DNA of 64,000 nt from an uncultured Bradyrhizobium sp. (lineage in GTDB: Bacteria; Pseudomonadota; Alphaproteobacteria; Rhizobiales; Xanthobacteraceae), in assembly GCF_947648125.1 (NCBI RefSeq), contig NZ_CANSMR010000018.1, positions 97,410-161,409 on the forward strand, given 5' to 3'. How positions within the stretch are numbered: position 1 is the stretch's first letter; every line of letters starts with the position of its first letter. Below are positions 17,939-27,965 of the stretch, one piece after another. A model generated the notes under the pieces. That model was given only the letters and a program-made list of their open reading frames with translations. It was not told the origin of the DNA and did not search any database. The position numbers were made by a program, and so were the translations under genes.

Positions 17939-19138
17939 ATGAGCGTGTCCATGGAAGCCGGCACATCCCGTCCCGGCCAGACCCAGGCGACGCGCACACT
18001 CACGGTGACCGGGCTCAACCACGCCCTCCATGACGGCTACACCGACCTGATCTACGTGCTGCTGCCGGTCTGGCAGGCGGAGTTCGCACTGAGCTACGGG
18101 CTGCTGGCGCTGCTGCGCGGGCTCTATGCCGGCGCCATGGCCGGGCTGCAGATTCCGGTCGGACGCATCGCAGAGCGGATCGACGGCAAGATCATCCTGA
18201 TCGCAGGCACGGCACTGTCGGCGCTCGGCTACGTGTTCGCCGGATTCTCCGGCGGCGTCATTGGGCTTGGCCTGGCGCTCGCGCTCTCCGGCGCGGGCTC
18301 GAGCACGCAGCATCCGATCGCATCATCAGCGGTGTCTCGCGCCTATGGCACGGCCGCGCGCGGTCCGCTCGGCATCTACAATTTCTCAGGCGATCTCGGC
18401 AAGGCGGCGATCCCGGCGCTGACCTCGATCCTGCTTGTGATCATGTCGTGGCGGCACACGCTGCTCGTGCTCGCGTTTGCAGGCCTGCTCGTCGCGATCT
18501 GCATCGCACTCTGGATGCCGTCGGTCGGCAAGCGTGCCGAGCACAAGATGGCCGCCGCGTCGCGCCGCGCAAGCTCAGACGGCGGCTTTCACTGGCTGCT
18601 CGCGATCGGAATTCTCGACACCGCGGTCAGGATGGGTTTTCTCACCTTCCTGCCGTTCCTGTTGCGCGATAAGGGCGCCTCGCTGCCGACCAACGGCCTC
18701 GCACTGGCGCTGGTCTTCATCGGCGGCGCTGCGGGAAAATTCACCTGCGGCTGGCTCGGCGAGCGCGTCGGCACGTTGCGCACCGTGCTCATCACCGAAG
18801 GCGGCACGGCAGTGCTGATCCTTGCGGTGCTGGTATTGCCGCTGGCGCCCACCATCATGCTGCTGCCGCTGCTCGGCGTGATGCTCAACGGCACGTCCTC
18901 GGTGCTCTATGGCACGGTGCCCGAGCTCACGCCGCCGCATCAGACCGAGCGCGCCTTCGCGCTGTTCTATACCGGGACCATCGGATCGGGCGCGATCGCG
19001 CCGGTGCTCTATGGTCTGCTTGGCGACGCGCTCGGTCCGACGCTCGCCACCACGGCGACCGCGCTCACGGCACTGGCGATTTGCCTGCTTGCCGTCGCGC
19101 TGGCGCGTCATCTTGCCGACGATCCAACGACGGCGTGA
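17939..19138 (+). CDS. MFS efflux transporter, fosmidomycin-resistance (Fsr) type
   Basis: The 399-residue protein has about twelve membrane segments. The opening NHALHDGYTDLIYVLLPVWQ and the segment GAGSSTQHPIASSAVSRAYG match the Fsr group of major facilitator exporters. The start is ATG 17939 (MSVSMEAG); an in-frame TTG at 17921 is a less likely alternative. Substrates cannot be told from sequence. It is probably controlled by the divergent LysR regulator. Confidence 0.82.
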   Translation: MSVSMEAGTSRPGQTQATRTLTVTGLNHALHDGYTDLIYVLLPVWQAEFALSYGLLALLRGLYAGAMAGLQIPVGRIAERIDGKIILIAGTALSALGYVFAGFSGGVIGLGLALALSGAGSSTQHPIASSAVSRAYGTAARGPLGIYNFSGDLGKAAIPALTSILLVIMSWRHTLLVLAFAGLLVAICIALWMPSVGKRAEHKMAAASRRASSDGGFHWLLAIGILDTAVRMGFLTFLPFLLRDKGASLPTNGLALALVFIGGAAGKFTCGWLGERVGTLRTVLITEGGTAVLILAVLVLPLAPTIMLLPLLGVMLNGTSSVLYGTVPELTPPHQTERAFALFYTGTIGSGAIAPVLYGLLGDALGPTLATTATALTALAICLLAVALARHLADDPTTA

Positions 19139-19157
19139 CGTAAAACGAACCTAGCTC

Positions 19158-19245
19158 GTAGCCCGGATGAAGCGCAGCGCAATCCGGGGCCGCTCTCACC
19201 GCGGATAGCCCGTTCCCGGATTACGCTGCGCTTCATCCGGGCTAC
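19158..19245. repeat. palindromic repeat, gtagcccggatgaagcg family
   Basis: The 31-base arms at 19158-19188 and 19215-19245 differ at one position. A sister unit is at 47771-47856, and a single arm ending in catccgggctac is at 19455-19493. Confidence 0.85.
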
Positions 19246-19256
19246 AGGTCCTCACT

Positions 19257-19391
19257 TCTCCTTCCCCCTGAAAGGGGGAAAGTCGGGATGGGGGAGCAGC
19301 CGCGGGCGACGCTGCAAGCGGAGAGAGCAGATCCCCACCCACTTTGCTCTTGCGAGCAAAGCAACCTCCCCTTTTCAAGGGGAGGTTGGAG
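19257..19391. repeat. dispersed element, ttctccttccccctg family, copy 1
   Basis: It runs from ttctccttccccctg through gagagagcagatccccaccc to ctccccttttcaaggggagg. A closely similar element is at 62743-62875. Internal short stems include tgctcttgcgagcaaagca. Confidence 0.8.
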
Positions 19392-19454
19392 CGATAGCCC
19401 AGATAGAGCGAACCGTATTCTGGGGCGGCCTTCCGAGGAGACGCGTTGCTTGCA

Positions 19455-19493
19455 TGATTCCCGGATTGCGCTTCGCGCCATCCGGGCTACTTA
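19455..19493. repeat. single arm of the gtagcccggat repeat family
   Basis: attcccggattgcgcttcgc followed by gccatccgggctac matches one arm of the units at 19158 and 47771, without a partner arm. It ends 26 bases before the next start codon. Confidence 0.65.
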
Positions 19494-19518
19494 AGCAATG
19501 GTCTCACGGAGCATCCCA

Positions 19519-20601
19519 ATGACAAGCACGCACAAGGCCTGGCGGCTGCACGCCCACAATGATCTTCGCTTCGAGGATGTCGCAACGCCCGGGCCCGCGC
19601 CTGATGGCGTCGTCGTCCGGATCGAAGCCGGCATGGTGCTGTCCTATACCAACAAGCTCTTGTCCGGCGCGCTGCCCTACAGCCTGCCGCCGATGCCGTT
19701 CGTGCCGGGCACCAACGCGATCGCGCGAATCGTCGCCACCGGCGAGAACGTCACGCATGTGCGGAGCGGCGACCGCGTATTCCTCAGCCCGCATCTGCGC
19801 GGCGACGTGCCGGATCGCGATCCGCCGCAGATCCTGATCGGCCTCACCGCCACGGTGACGACGCCGGAGGCGCTCGCACTGCAGGTGCGTTGGCGCGACG
19901 GCGTGTTTGCGGAGATCGCGCATTGGCCTGCCGCCTGCGTCACGCCACTTGCCAATCTCGACGACAAGCCGGCGACCGAGCTGATCGGGCTGGCAAAACT
20001 GATCGTGCCGTTCGGCGGATTGCAGCGCACCGGCCTGCGCGGCGGACAGACCATCATTGTCAACGGTGCGACCGGCTATTTCGGCTCCGGCGGCGTGATG
20101 CTCGCGGTCGCGATGGGCGCGGGCCGCGTCGTCGCAGTCGGACGCAAAGAGGCCGCGCTCGATCAATTGCGCGATGCATTCGGCCCGCGCGTCATTCCCG
20201 CCGTCGTCACCGGCGATGCCTCCGCTGACCTTCAGATCATCCGCCGCGCCGCCGCCGGCAGCGCCGATGTCGCGCTCGATTTGCTCGGCGCCGCCAAGAG
20301 CACCTCGACAACGCTGTCCGCCCTGCGCGCGCTCAGGCGCGGCGGCCGGATGGTGCTGATGGGCAGCGCCGAGGCGCCGCTCGAACTGTCGTTCCGCGAG
20401 ATGCTGGCCAACGACTGGGAAGTGGTCGGGCAGTTCATGTACGACCGCACCGCGCCGGGCCAACTCGCCGGCCTTGCGGCCGAAGGCCTGCTGGATCTGC
20501 GCAAGATCAACGTCGCGACGTTCAAGCTCGCCGACTTCCGCAGCGCGGTGGACGCGGCCGCGATGATGCAGAGCCTCGACCTCACGGCCGTGGCGCCGTA
20601 A
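19519..20601 (+). CDS. zinc-type alcohol dehydrogenase / quinone oxidoreductase (MDR superfamily)
   Basis: This medium-chain dehydrogenase-like protein has about 360 residues. The GroES-like N-terminal half has PPMPFVPGTNAIARIVATGE and VRSGDRVFLSPHLRGDVPDR. The Rossmann half has IVNGATGYFGSGGVMLAVAM and AGRVVAVGRKEAALDQL. The cysteine ligands of zinc-containing members are not evident, suggesting a zinc-free NAD(P)H oxidoreductase. The start is ATG 19519 (MTSTHKAWRL) or ATG 19498. It is probably a single-gene unit. Confidence 0.75.
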   Translation: MTSTHKAWRLHAHNDLRFEDVATPGPAPDGVVVRIEAGMVLSYTNKLLSGALPYSLPPMPFVPGTNAIARIVATGENVTHVRSGDRVFLSPHLRGDVPDRDPPQILIGLTATVTTPEALALQVRWRDGVFAEIAHWPAACVTPLANLDDKPATELIGLAKLIVPFGGLQRTGLRGGQTIIVNGATGYFGSGGVMLAVAMGAGRVVAVGRKEAALDQLRDAFGPRVIPAVVTGDASADLQIIRRAAAGSADVALDLLGAAKSTSTTLSALRALRRGGRMVLMGSAEAPLELSFREMLANDWEVVGQFMYDRTAPGQLAGLAAEGLLDLRKINVATFKLADFRSAVDAAAMMQSLDLTAVAP

Positions 20602-20774
20602 CCCGCAGTCGGAGATCAACATTAAATTTAGGCAAGGTCGCCGCCGGGTTGCAGACAAGTGCTTGCACCTCTTTTGGGGGTCAGGCACGTTACGGTTGTT
20701 TGAGCAACCTTACACCAACCTTACACAACGCTGGATTTCCTCCATCGTTGATTTCCAGGCATCAGAGACATTCC

Positions 20775-21467
20775 ATGTGGCGCAGCACTGTCGTCGCGAC
20801 CGTCGGCCTCCTTGCCACGGTCGGTTTCGTTTCCGCCCAGACACCAGCCCAATCACCACCAGCCGCTCCACCACCGGCCGCCGAAACACCGAACGCGCCG
20901 GAGCCGATGGAAGACGTCCAGACCGGCGATCACTGGACCTACCAGGTGCGGGACGACATTACCGGCGACATCAAATCGACCATCACCAATACCGTCACCG
21001 ACGCCTCGGCTTCCGAGATCAACATGCGGTTTTCGTTGCTCGGGAATCCGACCTTCGGCTACCAGACATTCGACCGAACCTGGAATCTGACCAATAACGG
21101 CGTTTGGAAATTTGCGCCCAATGACGGCACCGGCATTCGGCCGCCGCTCACGGTGGGCAAGACCTGGTCGTTCAAGAATACCGCTCTCAACACCAAGGCC
21201 GGCAACAGTCTGAAGCGTTCGGGGACCGCCAAGGTTGTCGCACAGGAAAGCGTCACGACCAGTGCGGGCACGTTTGACACTTTCAAGATCGAAACCACCG
21301 TTCAGGAAGACAACGCCGCCGATGCGACCAAGAAGCTGCAGTTTGAGCAGCAGACCTGGTACGCACCGGCCATCGATCACTGGGTGAAGCGCAGTTCGGT
21401 GACGCGTTCCGACGGACGCATCCGGGACAAGAGCACGATGGAGCTGGTCGAGTATGGCCGCCGCTAG
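20775..21467 (+). CDS. exported protein of unknown function, tandem paralogue 1
   Basis: The 230-residue protein has a signal peptide (MWRSTVVATVGLLATVGFVS, cut near SAQ), a Pro/Ala spacer, then a domain that begins VQTGDHWTYQVRDDITGDI. The second half carries KVVAQESVTTSAGTFDTFKI and QTWYAPAIDHWVKRSS. The same landmarks occur in the next gene, so the two arose by duplication. No enzyme motif is recognised. The frame is open back to 20649, but the signal peptide fixes the start at ATG 20775. Confidence 0.75.
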   Translation: MWRSTVVATVGLLATVGFVSAQTPAQSPPAAPPPAAETPNAPEPMEDVQTGDHWTYQVRDDITGDIKSTITNTVTDASASEINMRFSLLGNPTFGYQTFDRTWNLTNNGVWKFAPNDGTGIRPPLTVGKTWSFKNTALNTKAGNSLKRSGTAKVVAQESVTTSAGTFDTFKIETTVQEDNAADATKKLQFEQQTWYAPAIDHWVKRSSVTRSDGRIRDKSTMELVEYGRR

Positions 21468-21534
21468 ATCAACCGATAAGACCATGCGCCACGCAGACCG
21501 CGCCGATCGACAACAGCTTCCGCAAGGGGTGAAT

Positions 21535-22221
21535 ATGCTTCGCTACGCCGCAATTGCGATGCTGGGCCTGTTCGCCAGCCAGGCCAGCGCGCAACAAGCA
21601 TCGGGGGGCACTGAAGCGGCGCCTCCGCCGTCTTCGACCGCAAAACCGATCGTTGCAATGGAGCAGCCGTCGGTGGGCGACAATTGGACCTACGAAGTGC
21701 GGGACGAGATCACCGGAAAGATCAGCGCGACCCGCGAAATCGTCGTCACCGAGATCACGCCGGCCGACATTAGTGCGCGATCCAAGGATCTGATTTCCTC
21801 CAAGACGATGCCCATCGTTTATGACCGGTCGTGGAATTTGCTCACCTCCGGGGACTGGAAGTACACGCCCCACGATGGCACGGGCATCCAGACGCCGCTT
21901 GCGATCGGCAAGACCTGGAGCTCTCGGACCAACAGCCTCAACGCCGGAAGCGGCTTCGCCTGGACCCGAACGGGCAATGCAAAAGTCGTCGGACAGGAAA
22001 GCGTGACGACGAAGGCCGGCACGTTCGATACGTTCAAGATCGAAGCCAAGTTTTTGAGCCGCAGCGTCAAGGATCCGACCAGGAGCAGCGAGCTGACGTC
22101 GGAAACCTGGTACGCGCCTGCGATCGATCATTGGGTCAAGCGAACCGAGGTCATTCGCGTCGACAAGCGTCTGCAGACCAACAACACGCTCGAACTCATC
22201 GCATATGGCCGGAAGCAGTAG
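21535..22221 (+). CDS. exported protein of unknown function, tandem paralogue 2
   Basis: The 228-residue protein has a signal peptide (MLRYAAIAMLGLFASQASAQ). It shares with the preceding gene the blocks VGDNWTYEVRDEITGKI, HDGTGIQTPLAIGKTWS, VVGQESVTTKAGTFDTFKI and TWYAPAIDHWVKR. AAGGGGTGA lies just upstream of ATG 21535. It begins 67 bases after its paralogue, which suggests co-expression. The role is unknown; an envelope-associated beta-rich protein is a guess. Confidence 0.75.
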   Translation: MLRYAAIAMLGLFASQASAQQASGGTEAAPPPSSTAKPIVAMEQPSVGDNWTYEVRDEITGKISATREIVVTEITPADISARSKDLISSKTMPIVYDRSWNLLTSGDWKYTPHDGTGIQTPLAIGKTWSSRTNSLNAGSGFAWTRTGNAKVVGQESVTTKAGTFDTFKIEAKFLSRSVKDPTRSSELTSETWYAPAIDHWVKRTEVIRVDKRLQTNNTLELIAYGRKQ

Positions 22222-22368
22222 GCGGCGTCTTCGGTTCTGATTGAGTCAGAACCGACGCCCGTTTTCATCGCGCTGACCGCTCTGCCCCGCCCGGAGGCGT
22301 TCACAGCTGGTCCGGCATCGTGACGGTTGCCATTTGACGGCATCGGCCGGACACGTCATTGGAACGCG

Positions 22369-23115
22369 ATGCCCTCCCAGCCGACGATCTGGCGCGCCAC
22401 CGTGCTGACCCTGTTCCCGGACATGTTCCCGGGACCGCTCGGCGTGAGCCTGGCCGGCAAGGCGCTGGCCACGGGTCTCTGGGCGCTGGAGGCGCGCGAC
22501 ATCAGGGCGTCGGCGACCGACAGGCACCGCAGCGTCGACGACACGCCGGCCGGCGGCGGCCCGGGCATGGTGCTGCGGGCCGATGTGCTGGCGGCGGCAA
22601 TCGATGCCGCTGATATTGCGCCGGACCGCCCGCGCCTCTTGATGAGCCCGCGGGGTCGGCCATTGACCCAGACCCACGTCGCGGAGCTCGCGGCCGGGCC
22701 CGGCCCCCTGATCGTCTGCGGCCGCTTCGAAGGCATCGACCAGCGGGTGATCGAGGCGCGGGGGCTCGAAGAAGTCTCGATCGGCGATTATGTGCTGTCC
22801 GGCGGTGAAATCGCCGCGATGGCCCTGATCGACGCCTGCGTCCGCCTGTTGCCGGGGGTGATGGGGAAGCTGGCCTCGGGAACCGAGGAGAGCTTTTCCG
22901 AAGGACTACTGGAATACCCCCAATACACCCGTCCGCAGGAGTTCGAGGGCCGCCAAATCCCGGAAATCCTGATTTCCGGCGACCACGCCAAGGTCGCGGC
23001 CTGGCGGCTGGCCCAGTCCGAGGCCCTGACGGCGGCCCGGCGGCCCGATCTCTGGGCCCGGAGGGCCGGTCAAAAAGCCGCCCGGCGAGGGACAAAAAAC
23101 ACGACAGACGGGTGA
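22369..23115 (+). CDS. trmD: tRNA (guanine-N1)-methyltransferase
   Basis: The 248-residue SPOUT enzyme makes m1G37 in tRNA. Motifs are [60 protein letters not shown] and the knot sequence [20 protein letters not shown]. The start chosen is ATG 22369 ([10 protein letters not shown]). It precedes rplS, as in most bacteria, but is cut off from rimM by about 5.5 kb of other genes. Confidence 0.95.
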   Translation: MPSQPTIWRATVLTLFPDMFPGPLGVSLAGKALATGLWALEARDIRASATDRHRSVDDTPAGGGPGMVLRADVLAAAIDAADIAPDRPRLLMSPRGRPLTQTHVAELAAGPGPLIVCGRFEGIDQRVIEARGLEEVSIGDYVLSGGEIAAMALIDACVRLLPGVMGKLASGTEESFSEGLLEYPQYTRPQEFEGRQIPEILISGDHAKVAAWRLAQSEALTAARRPDLWARRAGQKAARRGTKNTTDG

Positions 23116-23223
23116 CAAACCCTGCGCTTTGCCTTATAGGCACGGCCTAATCCGCACACGCGCAGGATAGATGGACGTTTGCGCAGCCCGCACAGGCTGG
23201 GCGCGCCGCCGATGGAGATTTCG

Positions 23224-23604
23224 ATGAACCTGATTCAGCAGCTCGAAAAAGAGCAGTTCGACAAGCTCGCCGCCACCAAGACCATTCCGGAATTCGGCCC
23301 CGGCGATACCGTCATCGTCAACGTGAAGGTGGTCGAAGGCGAGCGCACCCGCGTGCAGGCCTATGAAGGCGTCTGCATCGGCCGTTCCGGCCACGGCCTC
23401 AACGAGAGCTTCACCGTGCGCAAGATTTCGTACGGCGAGGGCGTCGAGCGCGTTTTCCCGGTGATGTCGCCGATGATCGACTCGATCAAGGTCGTGCGTC
23501 GCGGCAAGGTTCGTCGCGCCAAGCTCTATTACCTGCGCAGCCTGCGCGGCAAGTCGGCCCGCATCGTCGAGAAGCAGGACCGCCAGACCGCCGTCGGCGA
23601 GTAA
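23224..23604 (+). CDS. rplS: 50S ribosomal protein L19
   Basis: The 126-residue bL19 has [20 protein letters not shown] at the start, [20 protein letters not shown], and the family end [20 protein letters not shown]. The start at ATG 23224 gives the usual length. A strong terminator follows at 23633-23658. Confidence 0.96.
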   Translation: MNLIQQLEKEQFDKLAATKTIPEFGPGDTVIVNVKVVEGERTRVQAYEGVCIGRSGHGLNESFTVRKISYGEGVERVFPVMSPMIDSIKVVRRGKVRRAKLYYLRSLRGKSARIVEKQDRQTAVGE

Positions 23605-23963
23605 CTCTTCCCTTCAGGGAATGTGGTCGAAAGCGCGGGGCCTGCCCCGCGCTTTTTTGTTGCGGCATACCTATCTGGTGGACAGGCCCGCGCATCGATC
23701 GATTGTCGCGGCCACGAGCCCTGTGTTAGAAATTTAGAATGGTTCCGGATCAAGCAAGTCAGACCTGCCTAAGTCAGACCTGCCAGCGCGTCGTGATCGA
23801 CGATCGCTCGCGGCTGCCCGGCCGCTTCTTCGGACGCTTTGCGACGTCGGCAACGTCAGAGCTTACGCGCGCAGCGTAACGCTGCCTGGACGCCTTCGCC
23901 TGCTCGCGCGCCGAGGCGCACCTAACGCCATTCACCACCGAATTTCTTCTGGAGCTGAAGCTC
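23605..23963. other. intergenic region between rplS and leuC
   Basis: It contains the rplS terminator and a 15-base tandem duplication with core aagtcagacctgcc (23756-23769 and 23771-23784). No gene was seen. About 180 bases before the leuC start are presumably its promoter and leader; no attenuator-like leucine-rich leader peptide was recognised. Confidence 0.5.
23633..23658 (+). terminator. rho-independent terminator of trmD-rplS
   Basis: The 8-bp perfect stem gcgcgggg/ccccgcgc has a cctg loop and is followed by six T residues, 29 bases after the rplS stop. Confidence 0.9.
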
Positions 23964-25370
<1,407 letters not shown>

Positions 25371-25376
25371 GGCGCA

Positions 25377-26567
25377 CTAAGCCTGCTTGCTAAGCTTTTC
25401 GAACTCATTCTGGGCATTCGAGCGATTCTTCAGAATGAGTTCATGGAGGCGAGGGTGAGTTTCTTCCTTAATTCCGCTTAGCGCTGTACCATACACCTCG
25501 ATCGCCTCTTCGAGCTTGTTTGCGTCGCGCTGTTGGACGCCGAGCTCAACAAGAGCATTCGCAAGGTTCATGCTTGTGGCTGCCCAATTTACGGGGACGC
25601 GCTCACGCGTGCGCTCCTTAAGGGCAGCTTGGTAGGCTCCGATGGCGTCGTTGATGCGTTCCGGATTTCCCTCACGCCGGCCCAGCTGCAGCAAAGCATT
25701 CCCAAGATTCATTTGAGTCCTCGCCCATTCCAAAGGAGCGCGATCTCTGGTGAATTCCTTGAGCACTTCCCGAAAGGTGGCGATGGCATCCTCGAGTCTT
25801 AGAATCCCAGCCTCATGCCGCGCTAATCCCAGAAATGCATTCCCCAGATTCATCTGAGTACGCGCCCACAAAAGCGGAACGCGTTCACGCGTACGCTCCT
25901 TTAGCGCCTCGCGGTAGCACCGGACTGCGTTCTCAAGGTTAGACGGTTCCTGCTCACGCCGCCCGATAGCGGCAAATGCCTTCCCTAAGCTGGTTTGTGT
26001 CGTCGCCCACTCGAGCGGGGCGATCTCGCGCCTTCGTTCCTTAAGAGCTTCTTGATAGCTCGCAACAGCCTCTTCTAATCGCGCGGTCCCATTTTCCCGC
26101 TCGCCGAGCTCCCATAGGGCATCACCGAGCACGTGGTGCATCTTTGCCCACTCGAGTGGCACAGTCTCGCGCGCCAAACGTGAGAGTGCTTCTCGGTGCA
26201 CCATGACTGCTTTTTCGAGCGTCGTCGAACTGCTACTGCCTATAGTAGGTTGAACGGGCACGGTCTCAGAATCTGACAAAGCGGCTTCGGAAGCTGCTAG
26301 GTCCTGACCCATGCCGCCTTGCGTCGATAATTCGACCTGCGGCGCCTCCGTTGTTGAACTCATGGCAGCCAGTTGGGCATAGGCCGAGCTGAGCGTGAGC
26401 GACCAACGATCACGATCCGACTTGTCGACGCCGCTATCTCGAAGAAAGAGAAACCTTTCAATCGCTTCTTCGATGAGCTTCTTGTCGGCGACTTGAACGC
26501 CATATTCATAACCAGCAAGAGCAGCCTCTTCCACCAGCCGCCGATCGATCTTCTCTAATGAGCTCAT
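25377..26567 (-). CDS. TPR-repeat protein of a SIR2-TPR gene pair
   Basis: The 396-residue protein has no signal peptide or membrane span. A helical N-terminal part (residues 1-68) and a Ser/Thr-rich linker (about 70-115) lead into tetratricopeptide repeats of exactly 47 residues, starting at residues 117, 164, 211, 258 and 305, with a sixth partial unit from 352. The unit resembles LEEAVASYQEALKERTRERV followed by PLxWAxTQxNLGxAL. This TPR type often forms the sensor part of bacterial conflict proteins. No catalytic motif is present. Its ATG overlaps the stop of the SIR2 gene by four bases (26564-26567), so it is translated second. GC content is lower than in neighbouring genes. A role as partner or sensor for the SIR2 protein is inferred. 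Confidence 0.82.
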   Translation of the reverse strand: MSSLEKIDRRLVEEAALAGYEYGVQVADKKLIEEAIERFLFLRDSGVDKSDRDRWSLTLSSAYAQLAAMSSTTEAPQVELSTQGGMGQDLAASEAALSDSETVPVQPTIGSSSSTTLEKAVMVHREALSRLARETVPLEWAKMHHVLGDALWELGERENGTARLEEAVASYQEALKERRREIAPLEWATTQTSLGKAFAAIGRREQEPSNLENAVRCYREALKERTRERVPLLWARTQMNLGNAFLGLARHEAGILRLEDAIATFREVLKEFTRDRAPLEWARTQMNLGNALLQLGRREGNPERINDAIGAYQAALKERTRERVPVNWAATSMNLANALVELGVQQRDANKLEEAIEVYGTALSGIKEETHPRLHELILKNRSNAQNEFEKLSKQA

Positions 26568-27766
26568 TTGTGAAGCTCCCGAGATGCGAGTTCATATGCT
26601 CCCTTTAGGTCTCCGGAGAGACGTAATCTCCGAATTTCATTTGCCGCCGCGGTAGCGTGATCGCTCTCCAACGAAGCAGCACTTCTCAAAGTGGCCAGTC
26701 GACGAAACGCTTCATCTAGCTGCGCTTGAATGTCGGCATGATTTATTCGAGCGCTTCCCGCCGCCTTTAGATACGCCTCGACCATAGCAAGGGGATCACT
26801 TATCACGCGTGGACCACCGACTCCCAATTCCCTAGACAACTCTAGAAAAAGTTTGTCGGCATCATAGTTGACCAACACACCCCCGTTATGAGTGGTTGAA
26901 AGAAGCTTTCTGGCCTTCTCGGAAAGAGTATCGATATTGCTGCCGTGCAACACCCAGTAAAGGTGCTTGTAGGGATATGCCTCCGCCGCTTCTACCAACA
27001 AATCCATTACGCCATCCTCACGACCGCCATATCCAACGACAACTAGGGCGTGTGCGTACTGGATCAACGAGCGAATCGCTGCGATTGCCGGAGAAGCTCC
27101 GCGAACTGAGCTCACATCAACTGGTGAATTGCGCAGCAGATAGCTATGACGAGAGCCATGTATTTCAATTAGTTGAGGGTGACGCGGGGCGCCCGCGATT
27201 CTATTCAATGACTCAAGACCGTCACACACTACGGGGATAATTCCAGCTCGAGCTAAGCCAGACAGGGCAAGCTGATCGAAGTTAGTAGTAAGGACAGTTG
27301 AAATTATTCCGCGCGCGACTAGCTCTCCAAGCACCAAATGCGCCCAATTAATCGCTCCACCAGCTTCATCGACGAGCGATCCAAACAAGTCACGAACGTC
27401 ATTCGGCTGAGTATAGTATCGCTTGAAAACTTGATCATACACTCGCCACCAATCAATTTCCCTATCTTCAGGAGCCTTTGATCTGCTGGCTGCTGCAATT
27501 CGGCAGTCATCGAGCATGTGTTGAGATTCGAGTATGGCGTACACCTCGCTTGCCTCGGCGTTGGCCGTGCAAGCGATGTCGAAGCGTTCCGCAACCAGCC
27601 TCACGAGACGCCTACCTATGTCCGCAGCACCAGGAATTCCGGCACTTATGGAAGCTCCTGCGCCGACCAAGACGACATTGTTTCTGCGGCCCCTTTCGTC
27701 TTTTTTTGCGAAGCGGAGGGCTCGGGCAATTTCAGCGATCGAGACGTCAAAACGGGGGTCGCTCAT
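26564..27766 (-). CDS. SIR2-fold protein, predicted NAD-consuming effector
   Basis: The 400-residue cytosolic protein has a SIR2 domain over about residues 30-310. The NAD-binding motif is VVLVGAGASISAGIP (residues 31-45), followed by TTNFDQ (Asn162, Asp164), IEIHGS (His203) and VVVGYGGRE (242-250). Zinc-ribbon cysteines of deacetylase sirtuins are not evident, which fits the NADase-type SIR2 proteins of anti-phage systems (Thoeris ThsA, DSR and related). Residues 320-400 are helical and of unknown role. It is first in a two-gene operon, overlapping the TPR gene. It is AT-richer than its surroundings (29 of 60 bases are G or C in 27361-27420, against 42 of 60 in leuC 25021-25080), which suggests transfer. 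Defence function is inference. Confidence 0.82.
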   Translation of the reverse strand: MSDPRFDVSIAEIARALRFAKKDERGRRNNVVLVGAGASISAGIPGAADIGRRLVRLVAERFDIACTANAEASEVYAILESQHMLDDCRIAAASRSKAPEDREIDWWRVYDQVFKRYYTQPNDVRDLFGSLVDEAGGAINWAHLVLGELVARGIISTVLTTNFDQLALSGLARAGIIPVVCDGLESLNRIAGAPRHPQLIEIHGSRHSYLLRNSPVDVSSVRGASPAIAAIRSLIQYAHALVVVGYGGREDGVMDLLVEAAEAYPYKHLYWVLHGSNIDTLSEKARKLLSTTHNGGVLVNYDADKLFLELSRELGVGGPRVISDPLAMVEAYLKAAGSARINHADIQAQLDEAFRRLATLRSAASLESDHATAAANEIRRLRLSGDLKGAYELASRELHK

Positions 27767-27965
27767 AAGGCTCTGCTTTCTAAAGCTTCGATTCCTAGGT
27801 GTTCCTTCAAAAATTTCACCCTGGAGCTGCTACAGTCCCTATCTGCCACGCGCACGGTCGAAAAGCTCACCTTTAGATCAAGCAGTGGATATTTCGGAAA
27901 CGGCTTGTTAACGTGACGTACGCACACTGGCTCCTCGCGAACACATGCTTCGTGGGGAGCCGGAC

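Larger units (their letters stand above)
19139..19518. other. gene-free stretch made of repeat units
   Basis: It holds a gtagcccggat palindrome (19158-19245), a ttccccctg element (19257-19391) and a half-unit of the first family (19455-19493). No gene is seen. Confidence 0.75.

Noticed and set aside
25371-25380. Attachment-site repeats flanking the SIR2-TPR insert
   Set aside because: Comparison of the sequence after leuC with that before 27966 by eye gave only short matches such as cgcact, which are expected by chance.
27534-27916. Plus-strand open frames antisense to the start of the SIR2 gene
   Set aside because: They overlap the NAD-binding motif coding region of the SIR2 gene and have no supporting signals.
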